Shown here: piece by piece, positions 17,002-26,183 of the stretch
How the letters are laid out: every line of letters starts with the position of its first letter
How positions within the stretch are numbered: position 1 is the stretch's first letter
Origin: Thalassotalea_B piscium_A
Lineage (GTDB): Bacteria > Pseudomonadota > Gammaproteobacteria > Enterobacterales > Alteromonadaceae
Direction of reading: 5' to 3'
Length of the DNA: 64,000 nucleotides
NCBI GenBank assembly: GCA_049347715.1
Contig: CP186339.1
Coordinates: 124,001 to 188,000, forward strand
Notes under the pieces: generated by a model
Told to the model about the DNA's origin: nothing
Database searches by the model: none
What the model saw: the letters and a program-made list of their open reading frames with translations, nothing else
Made by a program: the position numbers and the translations under genes

Positions 17002-18846
17002 CTAAAAGGTGGTCTGTCTATTATCTTGCATGGTTTTAATCACTTTAAAGGCATCTTTTAAATGTTCTCGTTCAAGTTTAGAGATATCTTTTGGCGCCAA
17101 ATAATTATCAGGTGCTTCACCTGCTTGTATCTTATTCGCTTGGTGATTCATTCGTAAAATACCAAGAAATTCATAGGCATCAATTAAATTAGCAGCAGAT
17201 GCTTTGGTTAATGAAGGGGTACCTGCCGCTAATTTTAACCGCTCTATAGTGTTTGTTGCGGCAATGCCTTCTGATAGTGCATAAATACGAGCTAAATCAA
17301 CAATAGGCGCAATACCATTATGTTTTAAATCTAATGCGGCTTTATTTTTTCCATTAGAAATTAGCACAAAATCTCTGAAAAAACCCAGAGGTGGTCTTAA
17401 TGCTAATGCATTACGCGAAAGGTGAGCTAAAAATAGGCTATTACCTTTGGTTTTCTGAAGTAATTGAGTACGGACTTCTTCGACTAAGCTATCATCTCCA
17501 TAAATAGTGACTAAATCAAAGAAAACACAGCTATTTAACAAAGCCTGTGGTCTCGGTGTATTGACCCATTGATCAAAATATTGATGCCAACTTGATTGGG
17601 GCTGACACCATTTGCTATTGGTTGCCATAATATTACCAGGACAATAAATAAATCCACAGCTAGCTAGGCCATCTGATACAAAGGTCGCTAAGTCTTTAAA
17701 CCAGGCTTTATCTTCAGCGATAACATCGTTTGAAAAGATAATAGCATTGTCTTGATCTGAGTGAGCAAATTGTTCTTGTCTCGCTTGTGACCCAGCTGCC
17801 AACCAAGCCCAAGGCGCTGGTGCCGGGCCATAAATTACTTCGGCTAATTCAATTAAACGTATTGTTAAAGCCGAGGTAATAGCACTAATACTTTTGCCAA
17901 TATGATCAGCTGTGGTGCCAAGTTTTGCCATTTTCACTTGCAACTTAGGTAATAGAGCACTGATAGACTTTAAAGCGTCAACGTCATTTGCTCTACGGAT
18001 CATATTGGTAATATTGATGGCATTTTGACCTTCGTTGTTCATTAAATCAGTAATGGTTACCATGGCTGTTAATTGGCCATTTTCAGTAACAGGTAAGTGG
18101 TGAATGCGCTTACTCGTCATCAACATTAAGGCATCATAAGCCCGATCGTTGCTATTGAGAGTCATCATCTCGGTTGTCATTATTGAAGATACCGGTTGGT
18201 CAAAAGGTAAGCCTTGGGCGACGCAACGACGACGAATATCTTTATCGGTAATAATCCCTACAGCCTTTAGCTTATTCATGACAACTAAGCATGAAAAGCA
18301 GAGTTCAGTCATTTTAATAGCAGCTTGTTGAATACTTTTATCACTATCAATTGTTGCTACAGGCCCGTGACAAAATTGGCTAACGGAAGTGTCCATTAAT
18401 GAAGAAGAGAGAATCGCGTCTTCATTAAATTGCGTCATTTGTGTATTTAGACGCTCTTCTGCACTGTTTTCAAAAAAGCTAATAATTTTAGGGTAATTAG
18501 AAACAATGTTATTGAGGGTAGAATAATCAAGTGAATAAAGTAAGGTATCTTCTTCGGTTAAGACTTTAATATCCAAGGATTTATCCGTTGAAATAAATAC
18601 GGTGCAGATATCGGCTTCACCATATTTACCTAATAATTCATCTTGTGGTGAATGGTAGGCTAATGCCCCTTTGCGAATAATATAAAGTGTTTTTATACCA
18701 CTTTCTTGCGCAGGTAACGTGTTGTTTTTACGAATATAGGTGATATTTATTGCTTTAGTTATTTGAATAAGCACCTGTGAAGGTAATTGATCAAAAGGTG
18801 GAATAGCTTGTATAAAAGCGGTGATTTCAGCTAATTCATTATCCAT
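17002..18846 (-). CDS. cNMP-binding/CBS/DUF294 nucleotidyltransferase-like regulator
   Basis: A 614-residue cytoplasmic protein. The ATG at 18846 is preferred to that at 18888, because AGAGGT lies eight bases before it. Order: cNMP-binding fold (about 10-130; GIKTLYIIRKGALAY), two CBS domains (about 155-275; GIITDKDIRRRCVAQGLP; SKRIHHLPVTENGQL), DUF294 nucleotidyltransferase-like domain (AAGSQARQEQFAHSDQDNA) and the DUF294 C-terminal helical domain. The motif G-S-x-A-R-x-E/Q is close to that of GlnD-type uridylyltransferases; here the final Glu is Gln. It may modify or bind a partner in response to nucleotides; the target is unknown. It is divergent from the symporter operon. Confidence 0.85.
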   Translation of the reverse strand: MDNELAEITAFIQAIPPFDQLPSQVLIQITKAINITYIRKNNTLPAQESGIKTLYIIRKGALAYHSPQDELLGKYGEADICTVFISTDKSLDIKVLTEEDTLLYSLDYSTLNNIVSNYPKIISFFENSAEERLNTQMTQFNEDAILSSSLMDTSVSQFCHGPVATIDSDKSIQQAAIKMTELCFSCLVVMNKLKAVGIITDKDIRRRCVAQGLPFDQPVSSIMTTEMMTLNSNDRAYDALMLMTSKRIHHLPVTENGQLTAMVTITDLMNNEGQNAINITNMIRRANDVDALKSISALLPKLQVKMAKLGTTADHIGKSISAITSALTIRLIELAEVIYGPAPAPWAWLAAGSQARQEQFAHSDQDNAIIFSNDVIAEDKAWFKDLATFVSDGLASCGFIYCPGNIMATNSKWCQPQSSWHQYFDQWVNTPRPQALLNSCVFFDLVTIYGDDSLVEEVRTQLLQKTKGNSLFLAHLSRNALALRPPLGFFRDFVLISNGKNKAALDLKHNGIAPIVDLARIYALSEGIAATNTIERLKLAAGTPSLTKASAANLIDAYEFLGILRMNHQANKIQAGEAPDNYLAPKDISKLEREHLKDAFKVIKTMQDNRQTTF

Positions 18847-18924
18847 TAATGTTACCTCTGCGATTAGGGTCAGTATGATCCCATTCATGATGGTAGGTTA
18901 TATTGTTTGTAGTTTATTTAGCTA

Positions 18925-18966
18925 ACCTAAGTCAATGTTAATTACTTTACTCTAGACTAAAGTTTA
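18925..18966. promoter_or_regulatory. Candidate CrbR-type elements in the DUF294/symporter divergent region
   Basis: ACCTAAGTC (18925-18933) and TAGACTAAAGTTTA (18953-18966) match, as 9-mers, the two elements upstream of the DcaP-like porin. They lie about 80-120 bp upstream of the DUF294 start and 195-235 bp upstream of the DUF4212 start. The 312-base divergent region holds no other feature I can support. Assignment to the CrbR-like regulator encoded at 25.4 kb is inference. Confidence 0.4.
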
Positions 18967-19158
18967 ATACCTTGTCAGATAAAAGCTTGTTAGTGTTTAA
19001 ATTAGTTAAAATTCGCAACGGATTTTTGTTCTATATGGGCAGTAACCTAATGAGAATTTTGCTAATTACAATAACAGGTAAATAAGCGTACTAATAAATA
19101 TAAAACGCTCTATTGAATGATCAAAATGTTCATTTAGTAACATTGCTAGGAGAGAATA

Positions 19159-19407
19159 ATGGAAGACAATAAAACATATTGGCAAGAGAACCTTCGCCTA
19201 ATATTCATCTGTCTTGTAATCTGGTTCGTAGTGTCATTTGGTTTCGGTTTGCTTTTAGTTGAGCCGCTAAATGAGATTCGTCTAGGTGGGTACAAACTAG
19301 GTTTTTGGTTTGCACAACAAGGCTCTATTTACACATTCGTAGGTTTAATTTTTTGGTATACCAAAAAAATGAATGACCTTGATAAAAAATACAACGTGGA
19401 GGAATAG
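19159..19407 (+). CDS. DUF4212 sodium/substrate symporter small subunit
   Basis: An 82-residue protein with two membrane helices (LRLIFICLVIWFVVSFGFGL and FAQQGSIYTFVGLIFWY) and the typical WQENLRLI start and FWFAQQGSI loop. It is always found with a VC_2705-type large subunit, which follows after three bases here. The TAGGAGAG binding site is strong. It probably assembles with the large subunit in the inner membrane. Confidence 0.94.
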   Translation: MEDNKTYWQENLRLIFICLVIWFVVSFGFGLLLVEPLNEIRLGGYKLGFWFAQQGSIYTFVGLIFWYTKKMNDLDKKYNVEE

Positions 19408-19410
19408 AGA

Positions 19411-21150
19411 ATGGATGAATTAACACTCTATACAAATATTGCTGTTTTCGGCTCTTTTGCTCTTTATTTTGCCATTGCGTGGTGGGCTAGAGCAGGTTCT
19501 ACAAGCGAATTTTATGTTGCCGGGGGCGGTGTTACACCAATGCAAAATGGTATGGCAATTGGTGCCGATTGGATGAGTGCAGCATCATTCATTTCAATGG
19601 CAGGATTAATTGCCTTTTTAGGTTACGGTGGTTCTGTATTCTTAATGGGTTGGACCGGTGGTTATGTGTTGTTGGCAATGTGTTTAGCGCCATATATGCG
19701 TAAACATGGCAAATTTACTGTACCTGAATTTATTGCGGATCGTTATTACTCAAAAAGCGCGAGAATCGTCGCGGTTGTTTGTTTAATTATTGCATCCTTA
19801 ACTTATATTATCGGTCAAATGAAAGGTGTTGGTGTCGCTTTTTCTCGTTTCTTAGAAGTTGAATACGATACCGGGCTTTATATAGGAATGTTCGTTGTTT
19901 GGGTATACGCAGTATTAGGTGGCATGAAGGGCATTACCTATACGCAAATTGCTCAATATTGTGTACTGATTTTTGCTTATACAATTCCAGCGATATTCAT
20001 TTCATTGCAATTAACAGGTAACCCAATCCCACAATTAGGTTTAGGGTCTACACTTGCTGATGGTAGTGGTGTTTACTTACTTGATAAGTTAGACATGGTT
20101 GTTACCGATTTAGGTTTTAAAGAATATACTACTGACAACATGGGCGGCACGTTAGATATGTTCGCTTACACTATGTCTCTTATGATCGGTACTGCCGGTT
20201 TACCACACGTTATTATGCGCTTTTTCACGGTTCCAAGTGTAAAAGCTGCACGTCAATCAGCCGGTTATGCGTTAGTCTTTATTGCTTTACTTTATACGGT
20301 AGCTCCAGCTGTTGGTGCGATGGCGCGTTTCAATTTAATGAATACGATTGAGCCAGCTGCAGGTCAAAACTTAGTTTATGATGAACGTCCTCAATGGTTT
20401 AAAGATTGGGAAACTACGGGTCTACTTAAATTTGAAGATAAGAACGGTGACGGTAAAGTTCAATACACCGCGGATAAAGCAACCAATGAAATGGTAAAAG
20501 TTGACCAAGATATTATGGTATTAGCTAACCCTGCTATTGCAAATCTACCTAATTGGGTCATTGCACTTGTGGCCGCCGGTGGTTTAGCTGCTGCGTTATC
20601 AACAGCGGCAGGTTTATTGTTGGCAATATCCTCTTCTATTTCGCATGATTTAATGAAAGGGGTCTTTACACCTGATTTATCTGAGAAGAATGAGCTACTT
20701 GCTGGACGTATTGTAATGACAGTATCTGTGGGGGTAGCGGGTTACCTAGGTTTAAATCCGCCGGGATTTGCCGCAGGGACGGTGGCACTCGCCTTTGGTT
20801 TGGCTGCCTCTAGTATCTTCCCTGCATTAATGATGGGTATATTCTCTAAGAAAATGAGCGGTACAGCGGCAGTAGCCGGTATGTGTTCTGGTCTAGGTGT
20901 AACTATGTTATATGTATTCCAACATAAAGGGATTATGTTTATTCCTGGTACATCATTCTTAGGTGATATGGGAGCAAACTGGTTCTTCGGTATCTCTCCA
21001 AATGCCTTTGGTGCGGTAGGTGCTCTGGTTAACTTTGCCGTTGCATTTATATTACTTATGTTTACTGGACCAGCGCCAGCACATATTCAACAAATGGTGA
21101 CTAACTTCCGTACACCTCATGGTGAAGTTGCTGAAGCTCACGCCCATTAA
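19411..21150 (+). CDS. Sodium:solute symporter, VC_2705 (acetate-type) subfamily
   Basis: A 579-residue SSS-family membrane protein with about 13 helices. Family marks include EFYVAGGGVTPMQNGMAIGA, DWMSAASFISMAGLIAFLGY, and GLAAALSTAAGLLLAISSSI. A soluble loop at about 325-370 carries DKNGDGKVQY (Asp343 on), like an EF-hand calcium loop, though the last ligand position is Ala. The subfamily is related to ActP and is thought to import acetate or similar small acids with sodium. Neighbouring CrbS/CrbR-like regulators support this. The C-terminus is His-rich (EAHAH). Confidence 0.92.
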   Translation: MDELTLYTNIAVFGSFALYFAIAWWARAGSTSEFYVAGGGVTPMQNGMAIGADWMSAASFISMAGLIAFLGYGGSVFLMGWTGGYVLLAMCLAPYMRKHGKFTVPEFIADRYYSKSARIVAVVCLIIASLTYIIGQMKGVGVAFSRFLEVEYDTGLYIGMFVVWVYAVLGGMKGITYTQIAQYCVLIFAYTIPAIFISLQLTGNPIPQLGLGSTLADGSGVYLLDKLDMVVTDLGFKEYTTDNMGGTLDMFAYTMSLMIGTAGLPHVIMRFFTVPSVKAARQSAGYALVFIALLYTVAPAVGAMARFNLMNTIEPAAGQNLVYDERPQWFKDWETTGLLKFEDKNGDGKVQYTADKATNEMVKVDQDIMVLANPAIANLPNWVIALVAAGGLAAALSTAAGLLLAISSSISHDLMKGVFTPDLSEKNELLAGRIVMTVSVGVAGYLGLNPPGFAAGTVALAFGLAASSIFPALMMGIFSKKMSGTAAVAGMCSGLGVTMLYVFQHKGIMFIPGTSFLGDMGANWFFGISPNAFGAVGALVNFAVAFILLMFTGPAPAHIQQMVTNFRTPHGEVAEAHAH

Positions 21151-21184
21151 TTGAGTAAATAACACGTGTATACGTGATACACAT

Positions 21185-21214
21185 AAAGGCTCCTAAATAT
21201 GGAGCCTTTATTTT
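21185..21214 (+). terminator. Rho-independent terminator after the symporter
   Basis: AAAGGCTCC pairs with GGAGCCTTT over a 7-base loop, followed by ATTTTATT. Confidence 0.92.
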
Positions 21215-21315
21215 ATTACCGTAATAATTATTATCTTAGTTTATTTGTATATAATGAATAAACTAAGGTAATCATTATTAAGTAAATTTCATTTAAAAGA
21301 GCGATAGGAAAATCA

Positions 21316-21753
21316 ATGAATCGTCATACTAAAACAGCTTTATATGTAGCACCTATTTTAATTCTTGGTGGATACATCTTGTCAGATATGTACCTAGAAA
21401 ATAAAGCGCATGTTGCAAAAGTAATTGAACTCACAACAGAAGGGCAGTGCGACGTTATTAATCAGCATTGCGTTTTAAAATCAGGGGAGTTTGAGGTCAA
21501 TGTGACTCACGATAATGGTATTACCACCTTTAATTCTACTTATCCTTTAGATACCGCGACTTTATTTTTGGTAGATGCTAATAATGAAAGTTCTTTTTAT
21601 CAGTTAGGTATGAAAGACACGCCTTATTATTGGAAACGTGAAACCCCTTTAGGTCAGTTAGTTGCTAATAGTGGCGAGCAATATAAGTTACGTTTAATTG
21701 CAGAAATTAAAGGGGGTAAGTACATTGCCGAATTCACGACAAAAACAAAATAA
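21316..21753 (+). CDS. Hypothetical membrane-anchored protein
   Basis: A 145-residue protein with one N-terminal membrane segment (ALYVAPILILGGYILSDMYL) and a periplasmic beta-rich domain of about 115 residues with two Cys (GQCDVINQHCVL) that may form a disulfide. I do not recognise the family. GATAGGAAA precedes the ATG. It lies between the symporter and the CrbS-like kinase in the same direction, so a role in the same uptake or sensing process is possible, but nothing in the sequence shows one. Confidence 0.7.
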   Translation: MNRHTKTALYVAPILILGGYILSDMYLENKAHVAKVIELTTEGQCDVINQHCVLKSGEFEVNVTHDNGITTFNSTYPLDTATLFLVDANNESSFYQLGMKDTPYYWKRETPLGQLVANSGEQYKLRLIAEIKGGKYIAEFTTKTK

Positions 21754-21847
21754 TATATTTACCCATGATTAAAATGGCAATAAATAGGCTTTTATAACAC
21801 TATAAGGCTTGATATCTTATAGGTTGACGAACTAACAAGAGACACCC

Positions 21848-24800
21848 ATGTTCCCTAATTGGCAGTTATCAATCATTAGTATTGGTTACATATGTTTATT
21901 ATTTTTGATTGCCTATTTAGGTGATAAGTATCGCCATAAAATTGTTAAAAAAAGCCAATCAATTATCTATGCATTAACACTGGGTGTTTATTGTACGTCT
22001 TGGAGCTTTTTAGGTACAACGGGGCAGGCATCTACTAACTTTCTGTCTCACGTACCTATTTATCTTGGGCCTATTTTACTCTTTATTTTTGCATGGCCTT
22101 TTATACAACGAATTATTCGGGTGAGTCTGAAGTTAAATTTAACTTCTGTTGCTGATTTACTCGCTGCTCGATTTGGTAAGTCTCATAATTTAGCGATTTT
22201 AGTGACGCTTGTGGCTTTAATCGGGACCTTGCCATATCTGGCCTTACAATTAAAATCTATTGTCTATTCATTTCAACAGTTACAAGCCGGTACACAAATA
22301 AGTACTTGGCGCTTTGGTTTAATTGTTAGTTTTATTTTAGCTGGATTTACCATTGTATTTGGTATTCGCAACATTGATGTCACCGAACGTCATCCAGGTG
22401 TTATGTTAGCCATTGCGTTTGAAAGCTTAGTCAAACTATTAGCGTTTCTTGCTGTCGGTATTTTTGTCACCTTTTTTCTATTTGATTCACCCATGGTTAT
22501 TTGGGAACAATCAGGGGCTGATCGCCAGCTTTATCATAATACCAACCTCTCTAATATTTTATCTATGTCGGCAATGTTGGTGATTGTTATGGCAGCATTT
22601 TTGTCTTTACCTCGTCAGTTTCAAGTGATGGTTGTTGAGTTAAAAGATCAAAAAGATACTTGGTTAGGACGTCGCGTATTCCCGATTTATTTATTAGTGT
22701 TTGCTTTATTTGCAGCACCGCTAGGCTTAGCTGGCGATATGTTGTTAGGTGGCAAGGTGCCTGCAGATGCTTATGTCCTTTTTTTACCATGGTCACAACA
22801 ACAAACTTGGTTAACTCTGGTCGCTTTTATTGGGGCCATATCAGCTGCAAGTTCTATGGTCATTATTTCGTCAATTGCGCTTAGTACTATGCTCAGTAAT
22901 GAAATTGTTTTTCCTATGCTGTTTCGCTCAGACAAGGCTAAAAATACAGATTATGAAAAATTCCGTTCCCGTTTACTTTATATTCGGAAGTTTCTTGTTT
23001 TAATCGTTATTTTACTTGGTTATAGCGTATTTTTAATGGCATCACCTGATACCTTAAGTTCTCTTGGTGAAGTCGCGTTTGGCGCGTTTGCTCAGTTAAC
23101 ACCCGCCTTGATTGCAGCCTTCTACTGGCGACGGTCAACCTTAACGGGTGTATATGGAGGTATACTAGTTGGCTTTATGTTGTGGCTGATATTGAATTTC
23201 TTACCGCAATTTGGCTTATACCAACAACCTTTTAACGATGGCTTATTACCGGCAACAAGTATTTCAAGTCTATTAAGTTTGTTAGCCAATGTTATTGTTA
23301 TGTGGGCTCTTTCTCAAATTAGCCGACAAAGTGTACAGGAACGTGTGCAGGCGTCGTTATTTTTAGAATGGCAAACCCCTAATGTTTTAAGCTCACAAAT
23401 TAATCGTCATATTGATTATCGTGAATTGGAATTGTTAGTTTCTCGTTTTGTTGGCGTGAAAAAAGCACGTAGTAGTTTTGCCAAATTTCAGCGTAGTACC
23501 ATTAGAAAACAACTGGGCAATGTACCTTATAATCAAATGTTGCTACAGCATACAGAGAATACTTTAGCGAGTGTGATGGGATCATCGAGTGCACGTTTAG
23601 TATTATCTTCTGCGATAGATGGTCGAGATATTGCTATTGATGAAATAGCTATGCTCGTCGAAGAAGCATCAAGCCAGAGGTTACAGTATAGTGAACGCTT
23701 ACTTCAAAGTGCTATAGAAAATGCCAGTGAGGGTATTTCGATCGTTGACCATGATCTCAATCTTGTTGCTTGGAATAAGAAATATCTTGATATTTTTAAG
23801 TACCCGAAAGAATTAATTTATAAGGGTTGCCCGATAGAAAAATTGATCAGATTTAATATTGCACGTGGTTTAGTAGGAGAGGGCGACTTAGAACAACAAG
23901 TTAATAAGCGTTTACATTACTTACGTAACGGTAGCCCGCACAGTTCCGAACGTGTGCATGATGACGGTAAAGTGATTCGAATAGAAGGTAATCCGCTGCC
24001 AGGTGGTGGATTTGTTATGTTATTTTCAGACATTACCGCCTATCGACAAGCAGAACAAGTGCTTAAAGAAACGAATGTTGACCTTGAAACTATCATACAA
24101 GAACGCACACAAAAGCTAGAACAAACTAATGAAGCACTTGCTATTGCACGAGAAAAGGCTGAACAAGCACATATTAAAAAAAGCTTATATTTAAAAGCAT
24201 GTTCACACGATTTAATGCAACCCTTAGAAGCGGCGCGGTTGTTTACATCTGCTTTATCAAGCCAAGATAATTTAAATGATGATCAACAGCGGCAAGTTGA
24301 AAATATTGACCGATCGTTAAAAGTAGCTAATGACTTGTTATCTGAGTTAGGAGAAATTGCCCGTATTGAAAGTGGTAATATCAAACCACATTTTACTGCT
24401 TTCTCATTAAATGATTTACTCAAAGAGCTGGCACAAGAGTTTTCAGCCTCTGCAATTGAAAATCAAGTGAAATTTCGTGTTGTTCCAACGAAGGCGTGGA
24501 TACTTTCCGACCGTGGTTTATTGCGACGAATTTTACAAAATTTGATCGCTAATGCTTTTCGTTACGCCAGCCCCGGTACTATTTTAGTTGCATCAAGAGC
24601 CATTAAAAATAAGGTGGATATTTTTGTCCTTGATAATGGCCCAGGTATTCCGGTAGACAAACAGGAAATTGTTTTTGAACAGTTTATTCAATTGAATAAT
24701 ACGCCAGTAAACGATGGTCGTGGCTTAGGACTTGGCTTAAATATTACCCAAAGTTTGAGCCAGCTGTTAGGGCATCAATTAGGGCTAAAATCAGAAAATA

Positions 24801-25294
24801 ATCAAGGGTGTAAATTTTGTGTTTCGGTAGAAAAAACTAAACCTCAATTTAAACTAGCGATAGATAAACCATTAGCGAAAGAAGGGCTCAAAGGGGTTAC
24901 TGTTATGTGTATTGATAATGATACCGATGTGCTTAGAGGTATGGTTGAATTATTAAATGCCTGGCAATGCAATGTGTTATCAGCGGATTCATTTAGTCAT
25001 GCGCAAACAATATTTGCTGAGCATGTGGATGAGGTTGAAATTTTGTTAGTGGATTATCAATTAGAAAATGACCTCAATGGCTTAGATCTTATTGCGTCAA
25101 TGCGGGAGCAATGTAACCACTATTTGCCTGCTATTTTAATTTCGGCGACAACAGATGTGGATATTGAAGAAAAAACAGATGATGCTGATGTGGGGTATAT
25201 GCGCAAGTTGGTGAAACCAGCAGCCTTGCGATCTATGATGAGTGCAATGCTGGCACAAAAATTACAGGCTAAATATATGCCGGATAAACATTAA
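21848..25294 (+). CDS. crbS: CrbS-like hybrid histidine kinase with SSS transporter domain
   Basis: An 1148-residue protein. Residues about 1-490 are an SSS-family transporter-like domain with about 13 helices (YALTLGVYCTSWSFLGTTGQ). A PAS domain follows (about 625-740; ASEGISIVDHDLNLVAWNKK), then a coiled coil, HisKA with His787 (ACSHDLMQPLEAARLF), HATPase_c (DNGPGIP; GRGLGLGLNI) and a receiver with Asp1069 (LLVDYQLENDLNGLDL). CrbS proteins sense acetate-related metabolism and, with CrbR, activate acs and acetate uptake in Vibrio and Pseudomonas. The transporter domain may sense flux. The gene is convergent with a LuxR-type regulator that is the natural partner. Confidence 0.9.
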   Translation: MFPNWQLSIISIGYICLLFLIAYLGDKYRHKIVKKSQSIIYALTLGVYCTSWSFLGTTGQASTNFLSHVPIYLGPILLFIFAWPFIQRIIRVSLKLNLTSVADLLAARFGKSHNLAILVTLVALIGTLPYLALQLKSIVYSFQQLQAGTQISTWRFGLIVSFILAGFTIVFGIRNIDVTERHPGVMLAIAFESLVKLLAFLAVGIFVTFFLFDSPMVIWEQSGADRQLYHNTNLSNILSMSAMLVIVMAAFLSLPRQFQVMVVELKDQKDTWLGRRVFPIYLLVFALFAAPLGLAGDMLLGGKVPADAYVLFLPWSQQQTWLTLVAFIGAISAASSMVIISSIALSTMLSNEIVFPMLFRSDKAKNTDYEKFRSRLLYIRKFLVLIVILLGYSVFLMASPDTLSSLGEVAFGAFAQLTPALIAAFYWRRSTLTGVYGGILVGFMLWLILNFLPQFGLYQQPFNDGLLPATSISSLLSLLANVIVMWALSQISRQSVQERVQASLFLEWQTPNVLSSQINRHIDYRELELLVSRFVGVKKARSSFAKFQRSTIRKQLGNVPYNQMLLQHTENTLASVMGSSSARLVLSSAIDGRDIAIDEIAMLVEEASSQRLQYSERLLQSAIENASEGISIVDHDLNLVAWNKKYLDIFKYPKELIYKGCPIEKLIRFNIARGLVGEGDLEQQVNKRLHYLRNGSPHSSERVHDDGKVIRIEGNPLPGGGFVMLFSDITAYRQAEQVLKETNVDLETIIQERTQKLEQTNEALAIAREKAEQAHIKKSLYLKACSHDLMQPLEAARLFTSALSSQDNLNDDQQRQVENIDRSLKVANDLLSELGEIARIESGNIKPHFTAFSLNDLLKELAQEFSASAIENQVKFRVVPTKAWILSDRGLLRRILQNLIANAFRYASPGTILVASRAIKNKVDIFVLDNGPGIPVDKQEIVFEQFIQLNNTPVNDGRGLGLGLNITQSLSQLLGHQLGLKSENNQGCKFCVSVEKTKPQFKLAIDKPLAKEGLKGVTVMCIDNDTDVLRGMVELLNAWQCNVLSADSFSHAQTIFAEHVDEVEILLVDYQLENDLNGLDLIASMREQCNHYLPAILISATTDVDIEEKTDDADVGYMRKLVKPAALRSMMSAMLAQKLQAKYMPDKH

Positions 25295-25413
25295 TCATGC
25301 TGGTACTCATTGCTAGCAAAGCTCTTGCGTTAATACCTAGGTGTGATCATTAAAGTCTTATTAAAATGGCCAAGTAAATTGTTAATCTAACTTATTTTAA
25401 TTAACGCTAATCT

Positions 25414-26073
25414 TTACTCGTTAGAAAAACTTGATTCTGATATATCAAGTTGCCCAATGGCGATAACTGCCTGTGTTCGATTACGTACATTAAGTTTGCG
25501 AAAAATAGCCGTAGCATGCGCTTTGATTGTTGCTTCAGATACATTTAAGTCATAGGCGATTTGTTTGTTTAGCATACCCTGAGCAAACATCATTAATATT
25601 TTATATTGTTGTTGGGTTAAACTGGCTACGCGTTCGGCAATATCACTGTATTCGCAATCATCTCGCTGTAACTGAAAATGCTCTGGCACCCAAGTGTCAC
25701 CCGCTAATACATGTTGAATAGCGGTAAAGATGGTAGTGACAGGAGTTGATTTTGGTACAAAACCCGCCGCACCATATTCCATGGCCTTAGCGATGGTTTC
25801 TTGATCTTCATGAGCAGAAACAATGACGACAGGTATTTGCGGAAAATGATTACGAACATGAATAAGGGTATTAAACCCATGAGCACCGGGTATATTCAGA
25901 TCAAGCAACAAAAGATCGGCGTCATTATTCTGAGTTAGCTTTTGTTCTAATTCTTCAATGGTTTGTGCTTCAACCCAAGTGGTTTGGGTTAATTGTACCT
26001 TTAACGTATCAAGTAGTGCTTGTCTAAACAATGGATGATCATCAGCTATTATTATTTTTTCTGGCTGAATCAT
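25414..26073 (-). CDS. crbR: CrbR-like LuxR-family response regulator
   Basis: A 219-residue NarL/LuxR-type regulator. The ATG at 26073 is chosen, with GAGG nine bases upstream; a TTG at 26097 would add eight residues. The receiver has acidic ADDHPLFRQAL and phospho-acceptor Asp58 (LLLLDLNIPG), with Lys in FVPKST. The HTH is VASLTQQQYKILMMFAQGML followed by NKQIAYDLNVSEATIKAHATA. It lies beside the CrbS-like kinase, and the pair is expected to control acetate uptake and activation genes. An element similar to those at the symporter promoter (AGACTAGAGTATA, 26099-26111) lies just upstream, so autoregulation is possible. Confidence 0.87.
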   Translation of the reverse strand: MIQPEKIIIADDHPLFRQALLDTLKVQLTQTTWVEAQTIEELEQKLTQNNDADLLLLDLNIPGAHGFNTLIHVRNHFPQIPVVIVSAHEDQETIAKAMEYGAAGFVPKSTPVTTIFTAIQHVLAGDTWVPEHFQLQRDDCEYSDIAERVASLTQQQYKILMMFAQGMLNKQIAYDLNVSEATIKAHATAIFRKLNVRNRTQAVIAIGQLDISESSFSNE

Positions 26074-26183
26074 AATGTTAAACCTCAAAATTACCAACAG
26101 ACTAGAGTATACATAAAAAATAACAAAAAGTTCACTAGTGAAAAATCTAATGAACTTTTATTATGTCTGAGAGGCTTCTTGGG

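Noticed and set aside
22587..22884. Two overlapping frames inside the CrbS-like gene on both strands
   Set aside because: Shadows of a long, well-supported coding region with no ribosome sites of their own.
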